Positions 1 through 9,966 are shown, numbered from the stretch's first letter. The stretch is 64,000 bases of DNA from an uncultured Chthonomonas sp. (GCA_903859705.1 CAIONQ010000077.1:121003-185002); one strand, 5' to 3'. Notes: generated by a model not told the origin, from the letters alone. Program-made: numbers and translations.

Positions 1-579
1 AGTTAATTCAGGAGGAACCAGTGCCTGAAGCGCATCATGCGCTTTGGCTTCACCTATCTTCTTCTGTATCAGTCCCAGGCGCCAGGAAACGCGAAAGATG
101 TGGGTATCCACAGGCATTACGTTTCGGCCCATAGCGAAGCATAGCACGATGGCAGCGGTTTTTGGCCCAACGCCCGGAAGTGCCATGAGATAGGCCCTGG
201 CTTCTGCATCTGTCATAGCGTACAGTGCATTTAACGAGTATTCCCCGTGTTCTGCCTTCAGCCTGCGGAGTACGGCCTGAATGCGTGGTGCCTTCATGTT
301 GGAAAGGCCGCCTCGCCAGATTACTTTTGCCAGATTCTCGGGCGTATCCTGCACCACAAGCTCCCACTCTGCGTAGGCAGCTTTGAGATCACGAAAAGCT
401 CTCCCGGAGTTGATGTCTGAAGTATGTTGAGAAAGTATACATGCCACAAGCTCATCTACAGGATCGGTGCCCGGTTTCCACTGAGCTACTCCGTATCTGT
501 TTTCTAAACGAGCCACAATCGCAGTGATTGTCTCAGCAGCCATTACGAGTGGTGGCTGCTCCTGGTTTTTCTCAACCAT
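1..579 (-). CDS. nth: Endonuclease III-like DNA glycosylase (3' end outside window)
   Basis: Base-excision repair glycosylase/AP lyase of the HhH-GPD superfamily. My translation of the minus strand gives a helix-hairpin-helix LPGVGPKTA, whose lysine is the position of the catalytic Lys in Nth, followed by the PVDTH stretch holding the catalytic Asp, and VSWRLGL after it. The early DELVACILSQHTSD matches the family's LLSAQ.TD region. The reading frame runs off position 1, so the C-terminus, including the 4Fe-4S cysteines if present, is not seen. The start is ATG at 579; an in-frame ATG at 543 is an alternative, and neither has a strong ribosome site. It lies downstream of secA on the same strand, separated by a hairpin. 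Confidence 0.85.
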   Translation of the reverse strand, partial: MVEKNQEQPPLVMAAETITAIVARLENRYGVAQWKPGTDPVDELVACILSQHTSDINSGRAFRDLKAAYAEWELVVQDTPENLAKVIWRGGLSNMKAPRIQAVLRRLKAEHGEYSLNALYAMTDAEARAYLMALPGVGPKTAAIVLCFAMGRNVMPVDTHIFRVSWRLGLIQKKIGEAKAHDALQALVPPELT

Positions 580-648
580 TATTGCCAAGTGGCGTATTCC
601 GCAACAATCATATTGCCGAGATCTGGCAGATTGCGCATCGGTCATGAT

Positions 649-689
649 AAATGTGGCAGTGATTCCAGATAGAAACCACTGCCACATTT
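649..689 (-). terminator. Hairpin between secA and the nth-like gene
   Basis: Perfect 13-bp inverted repeat (AAATGTGGCAGTG at 649-661 and its complement at 677-689) with a 15-nt loop, 47 nt past the secA stop on the minus strand. There is no long U tract, so termination strength is uncertain, but position and stability suit a secA terminator. Confidence 0.6.
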
Positions 690-735
690 AAGGATAAGTA
701 CTGAACGCGAAACTGAGTATGCAAGAAGCGCTGGC

Positions 736-3700
736 TTACTTACCGTGGCACTTTTTGTACTTTTGCCCGCTTCCACACCAACAGAGATCATTTCTGCCGC
801 CCTTCCAGTTAGGCGGAGCCCCATCTCGGCTACCCGGCGTCTCTTCTCCACCAATGTTGGTGGTTATATTGCGGGGCGCACCTTCTGGCGCAGATGCAGA
901 GTACTTCGGTAGGTTTTCAGGCAACGGTATTGCGCGCGCAACATTCGGAGCAGGAATAACTGGTTGTGGCTCTGGCTGCTCTACCACAAACTGCAGGCGC
1001 AGCACATTGCGTACAATTTCATCCTGAATGGATTGCTGCATGCGCTCAAACTCGTCGAATGCTTCCTTCTGATAAATCAGCAGAGGGTCCTTCTGCTCCA
1101 GACCACGCCAGCCGATACCTTCGCGCAGATGGTCCATATTCGCCAGATGCTCCATCCATTTGGAGTTTACCGCGCGCAGAGCCATCCAGCGCTCCAGCTC
1201 ACGCATTGTGCCTTCGCCCTGCATGCTGTCTACTTCTTGTTCTTTAGAAGCATGCACGCTCAGAACATGGTTGGTGAGCATAGACTTAAGATCTGCGCGA
1301 GACTTGCCAGCGAGATCATCTACCGAAAGAATAGGATCCAGACTGAAATAGCTATCGAGATCGGCAAATAGCTCTTCTAGTCGGTAATCCGCTGGTGCCG
1401 CATCTGCGGGAGCAAACGTGTCTACCGCGGAGTTTATGTTCACTTCAATGTAATGCTTGATGGTGGCACTAAGATCAACGCCCTCAAGAATTCGCCTGCG
1501 CTCCTTGTAAATGAGCTCACGCTGGCGGTTCATAACATCGTCGTAGTTAAGTACATTTTTGCGCGATTCAAAGTAGAACTCTTCCACCTTTCGTTGCGCA
1601 CGCTGGATCATTGGGGAAAGGATTTTGCTATCCATTCCAATATGATCTTCCCATGTTTTCAGGAACGGATGGTTAGCCCTATCGCCAAAAAGTCGCCAGA
1701 GTTCGTCCTCAAGGCTTACCATAAAGCGAGATTCACCAGGGTCACCCTGGCGGCCAGCGCGGCCGCGTAGCTGATTATCAATTCGGCGGCTTTCATGGCG
1801 CTCTGTACCAAGGATAAATAGCCCGCCAAGCTGGCGTACTTCCTCGGCAGCTGCCTTATGCTCAACATCGGTTAGCGCGCCAGTGGTTACTGCATCCAGT
1901 ACCCGCGGCTTACCATAGCGCATATAACTCTGTTCAAGCTCTGCCTGCTCGCCATCTTCTCCAACTTCAATTGCTTTTTCAGCAGCTGCAAGAGATTTAA
2001 GGCTGCCATCTACAGGAGGAAGCTCCTGGTTGATGTGTTTGCCTCCCAGAAGAATATCAACACCACGGCCAGCCATGTTGGTTGCAATGGTTACTGCTCC
2101 CTTACGCCCAGCTTCGGCAATGATAATTGCTTCCTTTTCATGGAACTTCGCATTAAGAATGCGGTGCTCAATTCCAGGGTAAGCGCTTCTTCAAGCCTCT
2201 CGTAATCTTTTTCGGCAATCTCAAAGATCCGAGCGATCTCATTCATGTTGGAGGGAGTTAGCGGATCTGAGTCGATCTCCAACTCTTTCAGCACGGGTTT
2301 AATGCGCGAGAGCGAAAGGGCCGGACGCATTACGCGGTTGCCCTTTTCGTCGGTGCTGACGGTAGGCTCCATCCGCTCATTCAAAATTGAGGTCAGATCC
2401 CGACGTCGATTGGCATCAATCGACTTACTGGTCTCCATCTTGTTGCGTGCTACTTCAATCAAGCAGAGTGCACTGAGGCTCTGCGGAGCAACACGTGAGC
2501 TAACCCGTTCACTCATTTCAATAGAACGTGTACCTACTAGCACTGGCTGCTGTTTGCAGTATATGCGCAGGATTTCTGCTGCAATACCACGCAGTTTGTG
2601 TTCAACGGATTTAAACACCAGGTCTGGATGATCAAGGCGCTTAATATCACGATTTGTGGGAACGGTTACTACATCAAGAGCATAGATCTTGCGGAACTCA
2701 TCTTCTTCCGTTTTTGCTGTTCCGGTCATACCACCGAGCTTGGAGTACAGGCGGAAATAGTTCTGGAACGTAATGGTGGCGAGTGTCTGGCTCTCGTTCT
2801 TAACGTCTACATGCTCTTTGGCTTCAATGGCTTGATGTAGTCCATCGGAATAGCGACGACCGAACATAAGGCGTCCCGTATTTTCATCTACAATGATGAT
2901 TTCGGGGCCTTCGTCGTCATTCGGATCCACATCTTTGACTACATAGTCAATATCTTTGCGGAATACGCCATGGGCTTTCATTGCTGCAGACAGAAAGTGC
3001 ATTATCTCCTGATTATCGGAAATATTATCGATATTCAGGGCTTTCTCTACAAATGCAACTCCAGAATCCGTAATGGTTGCCGTTTTTGCCTTTTCGTCCA
3101 CTACATAGTGAATGTTAGGGTTGAGCTTATCGGCATCCGGGTTGTCTTTGTCTTTTTTAGGATCGTCGATTCCAGGTTTCATTCTGGCCACAACAGCATC
3201 CACAACTGCGTAGTTTTCCGTAGATTGCTCAACCATACCGGAGATAATGAGCGGCGTACGCGCTTCATCAATGAGGATGGAGTCTACTTCATCAACAATA
3301 GCGAAGTGGAGTTCTGGTTGAACCAACTCACTCTTGGAAAACGCCATGTTATCGTACAGGTAATCAAAGCCGTACTCATTGTTGGTACCGTATGTGATAT
3401 CTGTTGCGTATGCTTCTGCGCGCGTTACCCGGCGAGCGTACTGGAACCTCTCATCTTCGTCCTCATATTCAGGATCGTAAATGTAGGAACCGCGCTCAGA
3501 ACCAGTTTCTGGTGATTGGCCCTGGATGATGCCAACACTCATGCCAAGCATGTGGTATATGGGGCCGTTCCAAACAGCATCTCGCTTTGATAGATAATCG
3601 TTGGCGGTTACCAGATGTGCACCTTTGCCCAGCAGGGCATTCAGGTACATAGGGCAGGTAGCAACGAGGGTTTTACCTTCACCAGTGCGCATCTCTGCGA

Positions 3701-4076
3701 TCCGGCCATCGTGCAATACCATTCCACCAACCATTTGCACCTGATAGTGGCGCAAACCAATGGTTCGCTTAGAGGCTTCCCTAACCAGCGCGAAAGCCTC
3801 TTCAAGAGCACTATCCAGAATGGGAGTGTAAATCTTACGATCTTCTTCACGCGCTTTGGGATCTGTTAAAGAATCCCAGTCGATGCCGGCGGCTTCGCGC
3901 TTTGCCTTGTACTCCGCCTGCACGCGTGTTCGAAGTTTATCTGATCGCTCTCGAAGCTCGTCATCACTCAGCTTTGAAAGTTCTGGTTCAAGAGCATCAA
4001 TCTTCTTCGCAACCGCCATATACTTCGCTATATCGCGAGCATTGCTGTCAAACCAGTTCTTTAAAAAACCGACCAT
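736..4076 (-). CDS. secA: Preprotein translocase ATPase SecA, interrupted by a one-base frameshift
   Basis: Motor ATPase of the general secretion pathway. The N-terminal part (4076 to about 2091) has the Walker A MRTGEGKT at residues 129-136, DEVD at 262-265 and [12 protein letters not shown]. The C-terminal part continues in another frame with [30 protein letters not shown] and the C-terminal zinc motif [13 protein letters not shown] that binds SecB or ribosomes. The two frames join at the C run at 2177-2179: one extra C restores an unbroken ORF of about 1113 codons reading [20 protein letters not shown]. The product is longer than usual SecA (about 850-950) because about 100 residues sit between [12 protein letters not shown] and [12 protein letters not shown] in the second helicase domain. 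No second secA is in the window, so an assembly error is more likely than a real null. Confidence 0.93.
2177..2179 (-). other. Frameshift position in secA
   Basis: The coding strand reads GCG CTT ACC CTG GAA. Inserting one C gives GCG CTT ACC CCT GGA ATT GAG, which restores the conserved [16 protein letters not shown]. No canonical X XXY YYZ slippery heptamer is present at this point, so a missing base in a C run is the simplest reading. Confidence 0.85.
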
Positions 4077-4258
4077 ATTCGTTGAGTACCCTCGAAAAGT
4101 TGAAAGACAGTAACAGAATAGTATACACCATCCTCCATTACGCGTGGAGGCGTAGCAGGGGTTTCAGCCACCAAATCCGAATGCTCGAAAGCGGTATAAT
4201 CATTCTCAGCGTAGAATATTGCGCTCAGAATTCCCAGTGACCTACCGAAAGTTAGCCT

Positions 4259-4780
4259 ATGCGCCCCATACATATATATACAGGCATTATCGCCTTCGCG
4301 GCAGCAACCACAGGTAACGCTTGCGCTTTTTCTCAGCAAAAGGCCGATCCTCGTGTTCAAACTATGGCTGCCATTACGGGTGCATATCACAAAATGGATG
4401 CCGCTGTTGCCGCACACAGTACCGAAAAGCTGCTGGCAGCTAACACTCAAAGTTATGTGATTGTGGATGCACGCGGGAAGGTTCTTTTTAAGGGCGGAGC
4501 GAAGATGACCGCGCAATGGAATAAAACACTGACGGCCGCTGCGCATGTAAAGCAATCTACGAGTTTACAAAAACTCAGCCTCTTACCCACCGGAGCCGTG
4601 GCAACAGTGCTGCAACGGTTACAGCTTAGCGCTTTCGATCCAGATATTAACAACTGGAAAACATGGGTTATTGACTGGAAGATGGAAGATTCATGGTCAA
4701 AGGTTGGCGGCTCGTGGAGACGAACGCGTACAATCATGCTTGCACAAACAAGCAAGAAACGTCCTGGTCCTATTGAGTAG
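4259..4780 (+). CDS. Small secreted protein, possible SnoaL/DUF4440-type fold
   Basis: 173 residues beginning with a cleavable-looking signal (IYTGIIAFAAATTGNACA, then FSQQKADP). The mature part has a helical start (MAAITGAYHKMDAAVAAH) followed by strand-rich sequence with paired tryptophans (NNWKTWVIDWKMEDSW, GGSWRRTRTI). That layout is common in NTF2-like SnoaL/DUF4440 proteins, but no active-site signature is visible. A TATAAT lies at 4195-4200 upstream, with no good -35. It is divergent from secA. The family assignment is a guess from the pattern. Confidence 0.6.
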   Translation: MRPIHIYTGIIAFAAATTGNACAFSQQKADPRVQTMAAITGAYHKMDAAVAAHSTEKLLAANTQSYVIVDARGKVLFKGGAKMTAQWNKTLTAAAHVKQSTSLQKLSLLPTGAVATVLQRLQLSAFDPDINNWKTWVIDWKMEDSWSKVGGSWRRTRTIMLAQTSKKRPGPIE

Positions 4781-5011
4781 GTACCAATAAACAGTTAGAA
4801 GTTTTCAGTAAACCGAGTTGGCTTTCCTCACCTATCTGTCAGCCGTTCCTTCTGTCTTCTCAGTGTCAACCTACCTCGATCCCCTGCTTAATCTCTGCCC
4901 TGGTCAAGCATTCTGTGCTTTTACTTTAATTCGTTACCGCAGCTATGCGAATACAAGTGTTCAAATCGCTTTAAACCAAATTCACTCTCCACGTATGAAA
5001 GGAAACTCCCC

Positions 5012-5986
5012 ATGAGTTACGACGTTTTTGGCATGTGCAACCCCCTTTACGATATCCAGGCAGAAGTTACGGACGCGGTGCTCAAAACTACTGGCTATGA
5101 CAAAGGCGGAATGAGCCTTATTGATGAAGATCAGCAGAAGGCACTAGTCGGTGCCATCTACGAGCAAATTGTTAATGCTGAGCCCGGCGGAAGTGGTGCA
5201 AACACCATGATCGGCGTGGCGCAACTGGGTGGCAAAGCATGCTTTACCGGCAAATTGGCATCCGATGAACACGGATCACTTTATGCGGGCGGCCTTTCGG
5301 ATAAGGGCGTGCGCCTTACAACGCAAGCTGGCAAAGGCGTAACCGGAATATCCGTGGTTCTCATAACGCCGGATGCAGAACGCACCATGTGCACCTTCCT
5401 TGGTGCAAGCCGTGAACTTGGCCCGAATGATATCGATATTGATGCACTGGCCGCCTCCAAATACCTGTATGTAACCGGTTACCTCTGGGATACAGACAGT
5501 CAGAAAGCAGCTGTTCTGCACGCCATGACCACGGCTCGAACTCATGGGGTTCGGGTTTCCCTCAGTCTCTCCGATCCATTTTGCGTACTCCGGCATCGAG
5601 ACGAATTCCGACAGATTATCGCTGAACACGTTGACCTGCTGTTTGGTAATGCTGAAGAGATGCAAGAGCTCACAAATACATCCACCCCGGAAGACGCGAT
5701 TCGGGCCACAGAAGAGATCTGTGATATGGCGGCCATAACCTGTGGCGCTGCAGGATCATTGATTCGTAGCGGAAGCTCAGTAATTGCTATACCTGCATAT
5801 GAAGTTACTCCTGTAGATACTACCGGCGCAGGCGATATGTATGCATCTGGAATCCTCTACGGAATTACCGCCGGCCTACCTTTGGATAAAACTGGGAGGA
5901 TAGCCTCATACCTAGCTTCCAGGGTAGTGAGTTCGCTTGGTCCACGGCTTAAAGCAATCGATCTGGAGATTATTAGAGATTTATAG
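5012..5986 (+). CDS. PfkB-family carbohydrate/nucleoside kinase
   Basis: 324-residue ribokinase-fold kinase that phosphorylates a sugar or nucleoside with ATP. The N-terminal signature is seen as PGGSGANTMIGVAQLGG and the C-terminal PfkB signature as DTTGAGDMYASGILYG, which holds the catalytic Asp and anion hole. The opening YDVFGMCNPLYDIQAEV and the middle region resemble the adenosine kinase-like branch rather than fructokinases, but the substrate cannot be read from sequence. The start is ATG at 5012 with AAAGGAAAC upstream. It stands alone; a promoter and a terminator lie between it and the sigma-factor gene downstream. Confidence 0.85.
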   Translation: MSYDVFGMCNPLYDIQAEVTDAVLKTTGYDKGGMSLIDEDQQKALVGAIYEQIVNAEPGGSGANTMIGVAQLGGKACFTGKLASDEHGSLYAGGLSDKGVRLTTQAGKGVTGISVVLITPDAERTMCTFLGASRELGPNDIDIDALAASKYLYVTGYLWDTDSQKAAVLHAMTTARTHGVRVSLSLSDPFCVLRHRDEFRQIIAEHVDLLFGNAEEMQELTNTSTPEDAIRATEEICDMAAITCGAAGSLIRSGSSVIAIPAYEVTPVDTTGAGDMYASGILYGITAGLPLDKTGRIASYLASRVVSSLGPRLKAIDLEIIRDL

Positions 5987-6036
5987 ATAAAACTAGCGCC
6001 AAAAAATTTAATTATAAATCTATTATTGGTGCCATT

Positions 6037-6069
6037 TAATTGACAACAACTGTCAATTAGTGGTACTAT
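6037..6069 (+). promoter_or_regulatory. Promoter overlapped by a perfect palindrome, upstream of the sigma-factor gene
   Basis: TTGACA (6040-6045), 18-nt spacer, TACTAT (6064-6069). The -35 is embedded in a perfect inverted repeat TAATTGACA-ACAAC-TGTCAATTA (6037-6059), an operator-like arrangement. Transcription would start near 6076, only about 20 nt before the hairpin at 6094. Confidence 0.65.
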
Positions 6070-6093
6070 TCCCACATGAACACAAATATAAAG

Positions 6094-6124
6094 CACCGCC
6101 CGATTTTTTATCGGGCGGTGTTTT
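6094..6124 (+). terminator. Intrinsic terminator or attenuator in the sigma-factor leader
   Basis: 11-bp GC-rich stem CACCGCCCGAT / ATCGGGCGGTG (6094-6104, 6110-6120), 5-nt loop, then TTTT. It could end the PfkB gene transcript, but it lies downstream of the promoter at 6040-6069, so it would also act inside the sigma-factor leader. Confidence 0.8.
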
Positions 6125-6186
6125 GTCTAACAACCGGTGGTAAAGCACAACATAGAAACATACACGGACATTAAGAAAGAAGAACC

Positions 6187-6888
6187 ATGAACAGCAGTAC
6201 TCTGGAGATCACTTCGAACACAGCAGCCAAGAGCTATTCGATCATCGCATCCGAGGATGGCCGCCTCGTAACACGATCGCAGGCTGGCGACAACGAAGCG
6301 ATTGAGGCGCTGTGGAAGAAGTATCACCCCTTGCTGGTGAAATACTTTGTGTCTACTGTGGGCAGTCGCGAAGAGTCTGAAGACCTTGCAAGTGATACGC
6401 TGCTCGCTATACTCCGAAATATAAACCGCTTCCGCGGCTCCTCAACATCCGCTTCCAACGGAACATCAGCCAGGTCTTGCACTCTAAAAACGTACGTGCT
6501 TGCAGCTGCCAACTTGCGCCTCAAATATTGGTGGAGACAACGCGCAACTCGTGAACGAAGCAATGCCGGGCTGAGTTCCGATTCCCTAACACCCAGCCAG
6601 GAAGCATCTACCATGCGCGCCACAGATCAACCACTTCAGGCGCAGATGTCTGAGTGCTCCGATCCACTGCAGCTGCTGATGCGTAAGGATCAGTTAGACC
6701 GCACACACTATGCCCTTGCCGATGTTGGATTGCGATCGTGCGAGCAGTTTAAAGCTCTCGTATTTCACTACGGTTGTGGGCTCCAGCATAGGGAAATTGC
6801 TGAATTGTTAGACACTCGTAAGGAGACAATTAACACGAGAGTACAAGAAGGTCGTAATGCACTTCGCACACGACACTTGTATGTTTAA
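6187..6888 (+). CDS. ECF-like RNA polymerase sigma factor
   Basis: 233 residues in the sigma-70 family order. A region 2-like segment runs from about residue 25 to 110 (DNEAIEALWKKYHPLLVKYF, SEDLASDTLLAILRNINRFRG, TYVLAAANLRLKYWWRQ). A variable linker follows, then a region 4-like segment from about 175 to 230 (LADVGLRSCEQFKALVFHY, GLQHREIAELLDTRKETINTRVQEGRNALR), a helix-turn-helix that would bind -35 elements. The start ATG follows AAGAAAGAAGAA. No anti-sigma gene is adjacent. Its leader contains the palindromic promoter and hairpin described separately. The target regulon is unknown; the following XRE-TPR gene is a plausible partner only by position. Confidence 0.82.
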   Translation: MNSSTLEITSNTAAKSYSIIASEDGRLVTRSQAGDNEAIEALWKKYHPLLVKYFVSTVGSREESEDLASDTLLAILRNINRFRGSSTSASNGTSARSCTLKTYVLAAANLRLKYWWRQRATRERSNAGLSSDSLTPSQEASTMRATDQPLQAQMSECSDPLQLLMRKDQLDRTHYALADVGLRSCEQFKALVFHYGCGLQHREIAELLDTRKETINTRVQEGRNALRTRHLYV

Positions 6889-6991
6889 CATGCATTATTT
6901 GTGCAGATTCGCATACAAATTCGGCAATAGTGTTGCTACAATTAAATAGATAGTGGCAGCATTGCAAAAGTAATGTGATGCTAAACCGAAA

Positions 6992-7819
6992 TTGCAGATC
7001 TCAGATGCTGTTGAGCATTATGCTCTGTGGCACGACTTCTTCTATGAGTGTGAGTGCGGATCAGAGCGGATGCGAGACAAAGCAGACAGGCATCAAAGGC
7101 AGCCGGAGCCGGATCACAATGGCCAATATTCGGTGGCAGACAGGGAGCCGTCTGAGCGCCTGAAACTCACTGGTTGCTTTGGCACACGCTCCTGCCCGTT
7201 GGCTTACACCGCGCTGCAGGGTGCACCCACAGCGATAACCGTTGATTTTAGAAATCAACCGGGCGGAGACCGCCTGAACCTAATTGGAACAGTGGCGCTA
7301 CTTGGCGAGGTTGGCGAGCTTTTGGCCCAGATTACGATGCCATTACAGCACGGTCAGATTCAGCTTAATCTCGATGGTTTAAAAATGCGGCCGGGAATAA
7401 TTTACCGGTGGAGTGCCATGTTTACCGGGCCCGATCCAATACCTGAAGGTCACGAACTGAATGCAGATTTCGGTGGTGTCTTCTGGTTGCTTGAAGCAGA
7501 GGAACTGGAAAAGGTTTCAAATTCAGTTCAGATGTTGATGAACAGAGCCGATACTGGATTTCTTACGGCTGCCAAAGCATTGCTGATGGCAAACCACACT
7601 CTGTACCAACGCGCGCTCAACCTGGTGCCCTGCCCACCCTCAGACCAGCATCATAAAGAAGCAGTGTTTACACACACGGTGAGGTCGGTAATATTCCGAC
7701 AAATGCTTGACCATGCAAAGGGCCAGTTTCCGGAAGAGAAGCAAATTATTGCATGGATTGCCAGAAACGAAGAGTGGCACAGACAACTTGCGCAGGAAGG
7801 CGTAAGAAACGCGCGCTGA
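6992..7819 (+). CDS. Uncharacterised protein, DUF928-like pattern, N-terminus probably in another frame
   Basis: The body (from about residue 60) reads GCFGTRSCPLAYTALQ, then strand-rich sequence with LKMRPGIIYRWSAMF, GGVFWLLEAEELE and a helical tail. This resembles the layout of DUF928 secreted proteins (TRG.CP start, L.pGk.Y.W middle), a weak match. The first 55 residues in this frame look random and lack a signal peptide. A neighbouring frame opens with ATG at 6978 and encodes a good signal (MLLSIMLCGTTSSMSVSA) that stops at 7163. A one-base shift between about 7030 and 7160 would join the two into a normal secreted protein. Confidence 0.5.
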   Translation: MQISDAVEHYALWHDFFYECECGSERMRDKADRHQRQPEPDHNGQYSVADREPSERLKLTGCFGTRSCPLAYTALQGAPTAITVDFRNQPGGDRLNLIGTVALLGEVGELLAQITMPLQHGQIQLNLDGLKMRPGIIYRWSAMFTGPDPIPEGHELNADFGGVFWLLEAEELEKVSNSVQMLMNRADTGFLTAAKALLMANHTLYQRALNLVPCPPSDQHHKEAVFTHTVRSVIFRQMLDHAKGQFPEEKQIIAWIARNEEWHRQLAQEGVRNAR

Positions 7820-7930
7820 AGCAATGCATTCCGCGATGCGTATACCTTAAACAATCGTCTTAATAAACAAAAATAGCCGCCTTCAACCTGCCGGAGCATC
7901 CTGCCGGCATTATCGGAGAAATAGTTACCC

Positions 7931-9910
7931 TTGTACAACCCTAGATCTTATACACCCGCACAAAGAGCCCGCATTGGAGAGCGCGTGAAAACGGCGTGCG
8001 CTCAGGCAGGCATATCTCTGAAGCGACTTGCTGAGATGGTAGATGTTAACCAGGGAGTAATCTACCAATATGTAAGAGGCATTGTAGCCATTCCAGTTGA
8101 GACCATGCAGCGCATAGTGGAACGCACCGGTGTGCCTATTGAGTTCTTTGACCCGGAAGTTGCCCCAATTGCCAGCGGCGCCGGCGCCGAAGTTGCAGAA
8201 TCTGTCTCAAGAGAATTAGAAACCACTACCTCCACAGCTCGCATTAAACTCGAAATGGAGCACCTCAAACAGTTGCGCGAGGCTCAGCTTTACCCTAAGC
8301 GTAACAGAATTGGTTATCTTTCATCTATGGAGCAGATGCTCGCGCTGGCACGAGCAACTGACAACAAAAAGCAAGAAGCATGGATCATGTGGCAAATTGG
8401 CCGCATGCGCCTGGAAGAGAATAATATCGATTCCGCAATTGAAACGATTGTTAATGCCAGAAGAATCTTCGTTCAGGAAAACATGCAGGAGTACGACGAT
8501 CACGCAGCGATGGACCTGGCGGCGGCGTACGAATCTTGCGGACGTTTGGAAGATGCTCGCAGATGCTTGCAGGCCATTGCAGATACCGAAAGTCCTGAAA
8601 TTCAGTGGCGTGTTCACGTTAGTCTTGGGGCATTGCACTACAAAATGCACCAAAATGAAGAGGCACTGGAGTGCTTCTGCATGGCTGCAGAACATATTGA
8701 AAACCTCTCGGAGAACGAACGTGAACACGAGGGGATGACGTTTCTTATGAGTGCCATTGCGGAGGTAGCACGGGCTGCTGGCCACCAGGAGAGCGCAGTG
8801 CTTCTCTGGAGCCAGTGTATGCAGCGGTCTACGGATGACCGCATGGCCAGCCACTTTCTTGAGGCTGTTATGGGCATTGCCCAAACACTTCAGGATATGG
8901 GCAAACTCTCAGAAGCTAAGCAGAGGTTGGAATTGGCAGTGATGCTGGCGGGATTCTTATTTGATGATGACGCACGCCTGAGTGTGGCAAGAGGCCTGCT
9001 TGCAGATGTGCTGGTGGCCATGGGGGCCGTAGATGATGCCCGTGATAACGCCCGACTTGCCCAAAAACTTGCCTACAGGGCCCGCGGTGCACAGCCAACA
9101 ATTGTCTCAGCACTTTCACTGGCAGAAACAAGTCTGGCAGTAGATAACTGGCGCGACGCACTGGATTACTCCCAGGAAGCGCTTGATGAGGCAAAACGAA
9201 CTCTGCGAACCCGCGAAGTTTCAAGGGCACGAGAGTTGAGATCACGAGCAATGCTTAAAGGAGCGCAGATCCGAATAGCGGCCGGAGATACAGCAGGCTC
9301 TAACGAGCTGTTGACAAAAGCAATAGCGGAGGCAACTTCTGCACTGGACCATGCCTTGCGAGCAGATGCTGTTAAGGAAACCATGGCTGCACGCCTGGCA
9401 CTGGCACGATGTTACGCAGCCCGTGGAGATGCTGAGAGGGCTGAAACAGAAGTTCAGGCCGCCCTACTGCTCTCTTCAGAAGGTGGCGTTGGCCTTCAGC
9501 GTATGCTGGGATCAACAACTCGAGACCTACCGAAACTCCTGAAATCGGGCAATCTGGACCTAAACGCGCTCTTCGCAACTCGTAGCGTGTTTGTTCCAAG
9601 CCTGGAATGGGAAGCGCACTACCTCAATGGATGCCTGCTTTCGCGTAGGCTTGGCCCTGCAGCAGGTTTCGAATCTCTGAAAATTGCGGCCAATCTTGTT
9701 AAACAGGTGCTCCAGACCCTGCCTCCGGTAGAAGCAACTCGCTATATTAATTATCACACTGAAATTCGCGCCATATTTTCCGATCTGAAAAAGTTCGCGA
9801 GCAGCGAGGAAGCGCTGGCTGAAGTGAACGAGATCCGATCCAGTATCGGTTTTCAGATTCCAGAGGATCTTGATTCCCCACCGCAGGCGCAGCCACAAAT
9901 CGGTAAGTAG
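7931..9910 (+). CDS. XRE-type HTH regulator fused to a long TPR domain
   Basis: 659 residues from a TTG start preceded by GGAG 12 nt upstream. Residues about 10-65 form a Cro/C1-type helix-turn-helix (RIGERVKTACAQAGISLKRLAEMVDVNQGVIYQYVRG). After an Ala-rich linker, the rest to about 600 is tandem TPR-like helical hairpins (DLAAAYESCGRLEDARRCLQAI, GALHYKMHQNEEALECFCMAAE, ADVLVAMGAVDDARDNARLAQ, ARCYAARGDAERAETEVQAALLL). HTH-TPR proteins of this kind sense peptides or partner proteins through the TPR groove in Firmicutes; here the ligand is unknown. It follows the sigma-factor and secreted-protein genes. Confidence 0.85.
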   Translation: MYNPRSYTPAQRARIGERVKTACAQAGISLKRLAEMVDVNQGVIYQYVRGIVAIPVETMQRIVERTGVPIEFFDPEVAPIASGAGAEVAESVSRELETTTSTARIKLEMEHLKQLREAQLYPKRNRIGYLSSMEQMLALARATDNKKQEAWIMWQIGRMRLEENNIDSAIETIVNARRIFVQENMQEYDDHAAMDLAAAYESCGRLEDARRCLQAIADTESPEIQWRVHVSLGALHYKMHQNEEALECFCMAAEHIENLSENEREHEGMTFLMSAIAEVARAAGHQESAVLLWSQCMQRSTDDRMASHFLEAVMGIAQTLQDMGKLSEAKQRLELAVMLAGFLFDDDARLSVARGLLADVLVAMGAVDDARDNARLAQKLAYRARGAQPTIVSALSLAETSLAVDNWRDALDYSQEALDEAKRTLRTREVSRARELRSRAMLKGAQIRIAAGDTAGSNELLTKAIAEATSALDHALRADAVKETMAARLALARCYAARGDAERAETEVQAALLLSSEGGVGLQRMLGSTTRDLPKLLKSGNLDLNALFATRSVFVPSLEWEAHYLNGCLLSRRLGPAAGFESLKIAANLVKQVLQTLPPVEATRYINYHTEIRAIFSDLKKFASSEEALAEVNEIRSSIGFQIPEDLDSPPQAQPQIGK

Positions 9911-9966
9911 CTGTTGAGAACTCAAAAGTAAACCCGCATTTCATCGTTGACTCACACACAACAAAC

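Noticed and set aside
2091..2180. Programmed ribosomal frameshifting in secA
   Set aside because: No X XXY YYZ heptamer and no obvious downstream pseudoknot; the site is a C run, typical of base-call errors.
2970..3515. Open frame antisense to secA
   Set aside because: Low-complexity, Cys/Ile/Val-rich shadow without a ribosome site.
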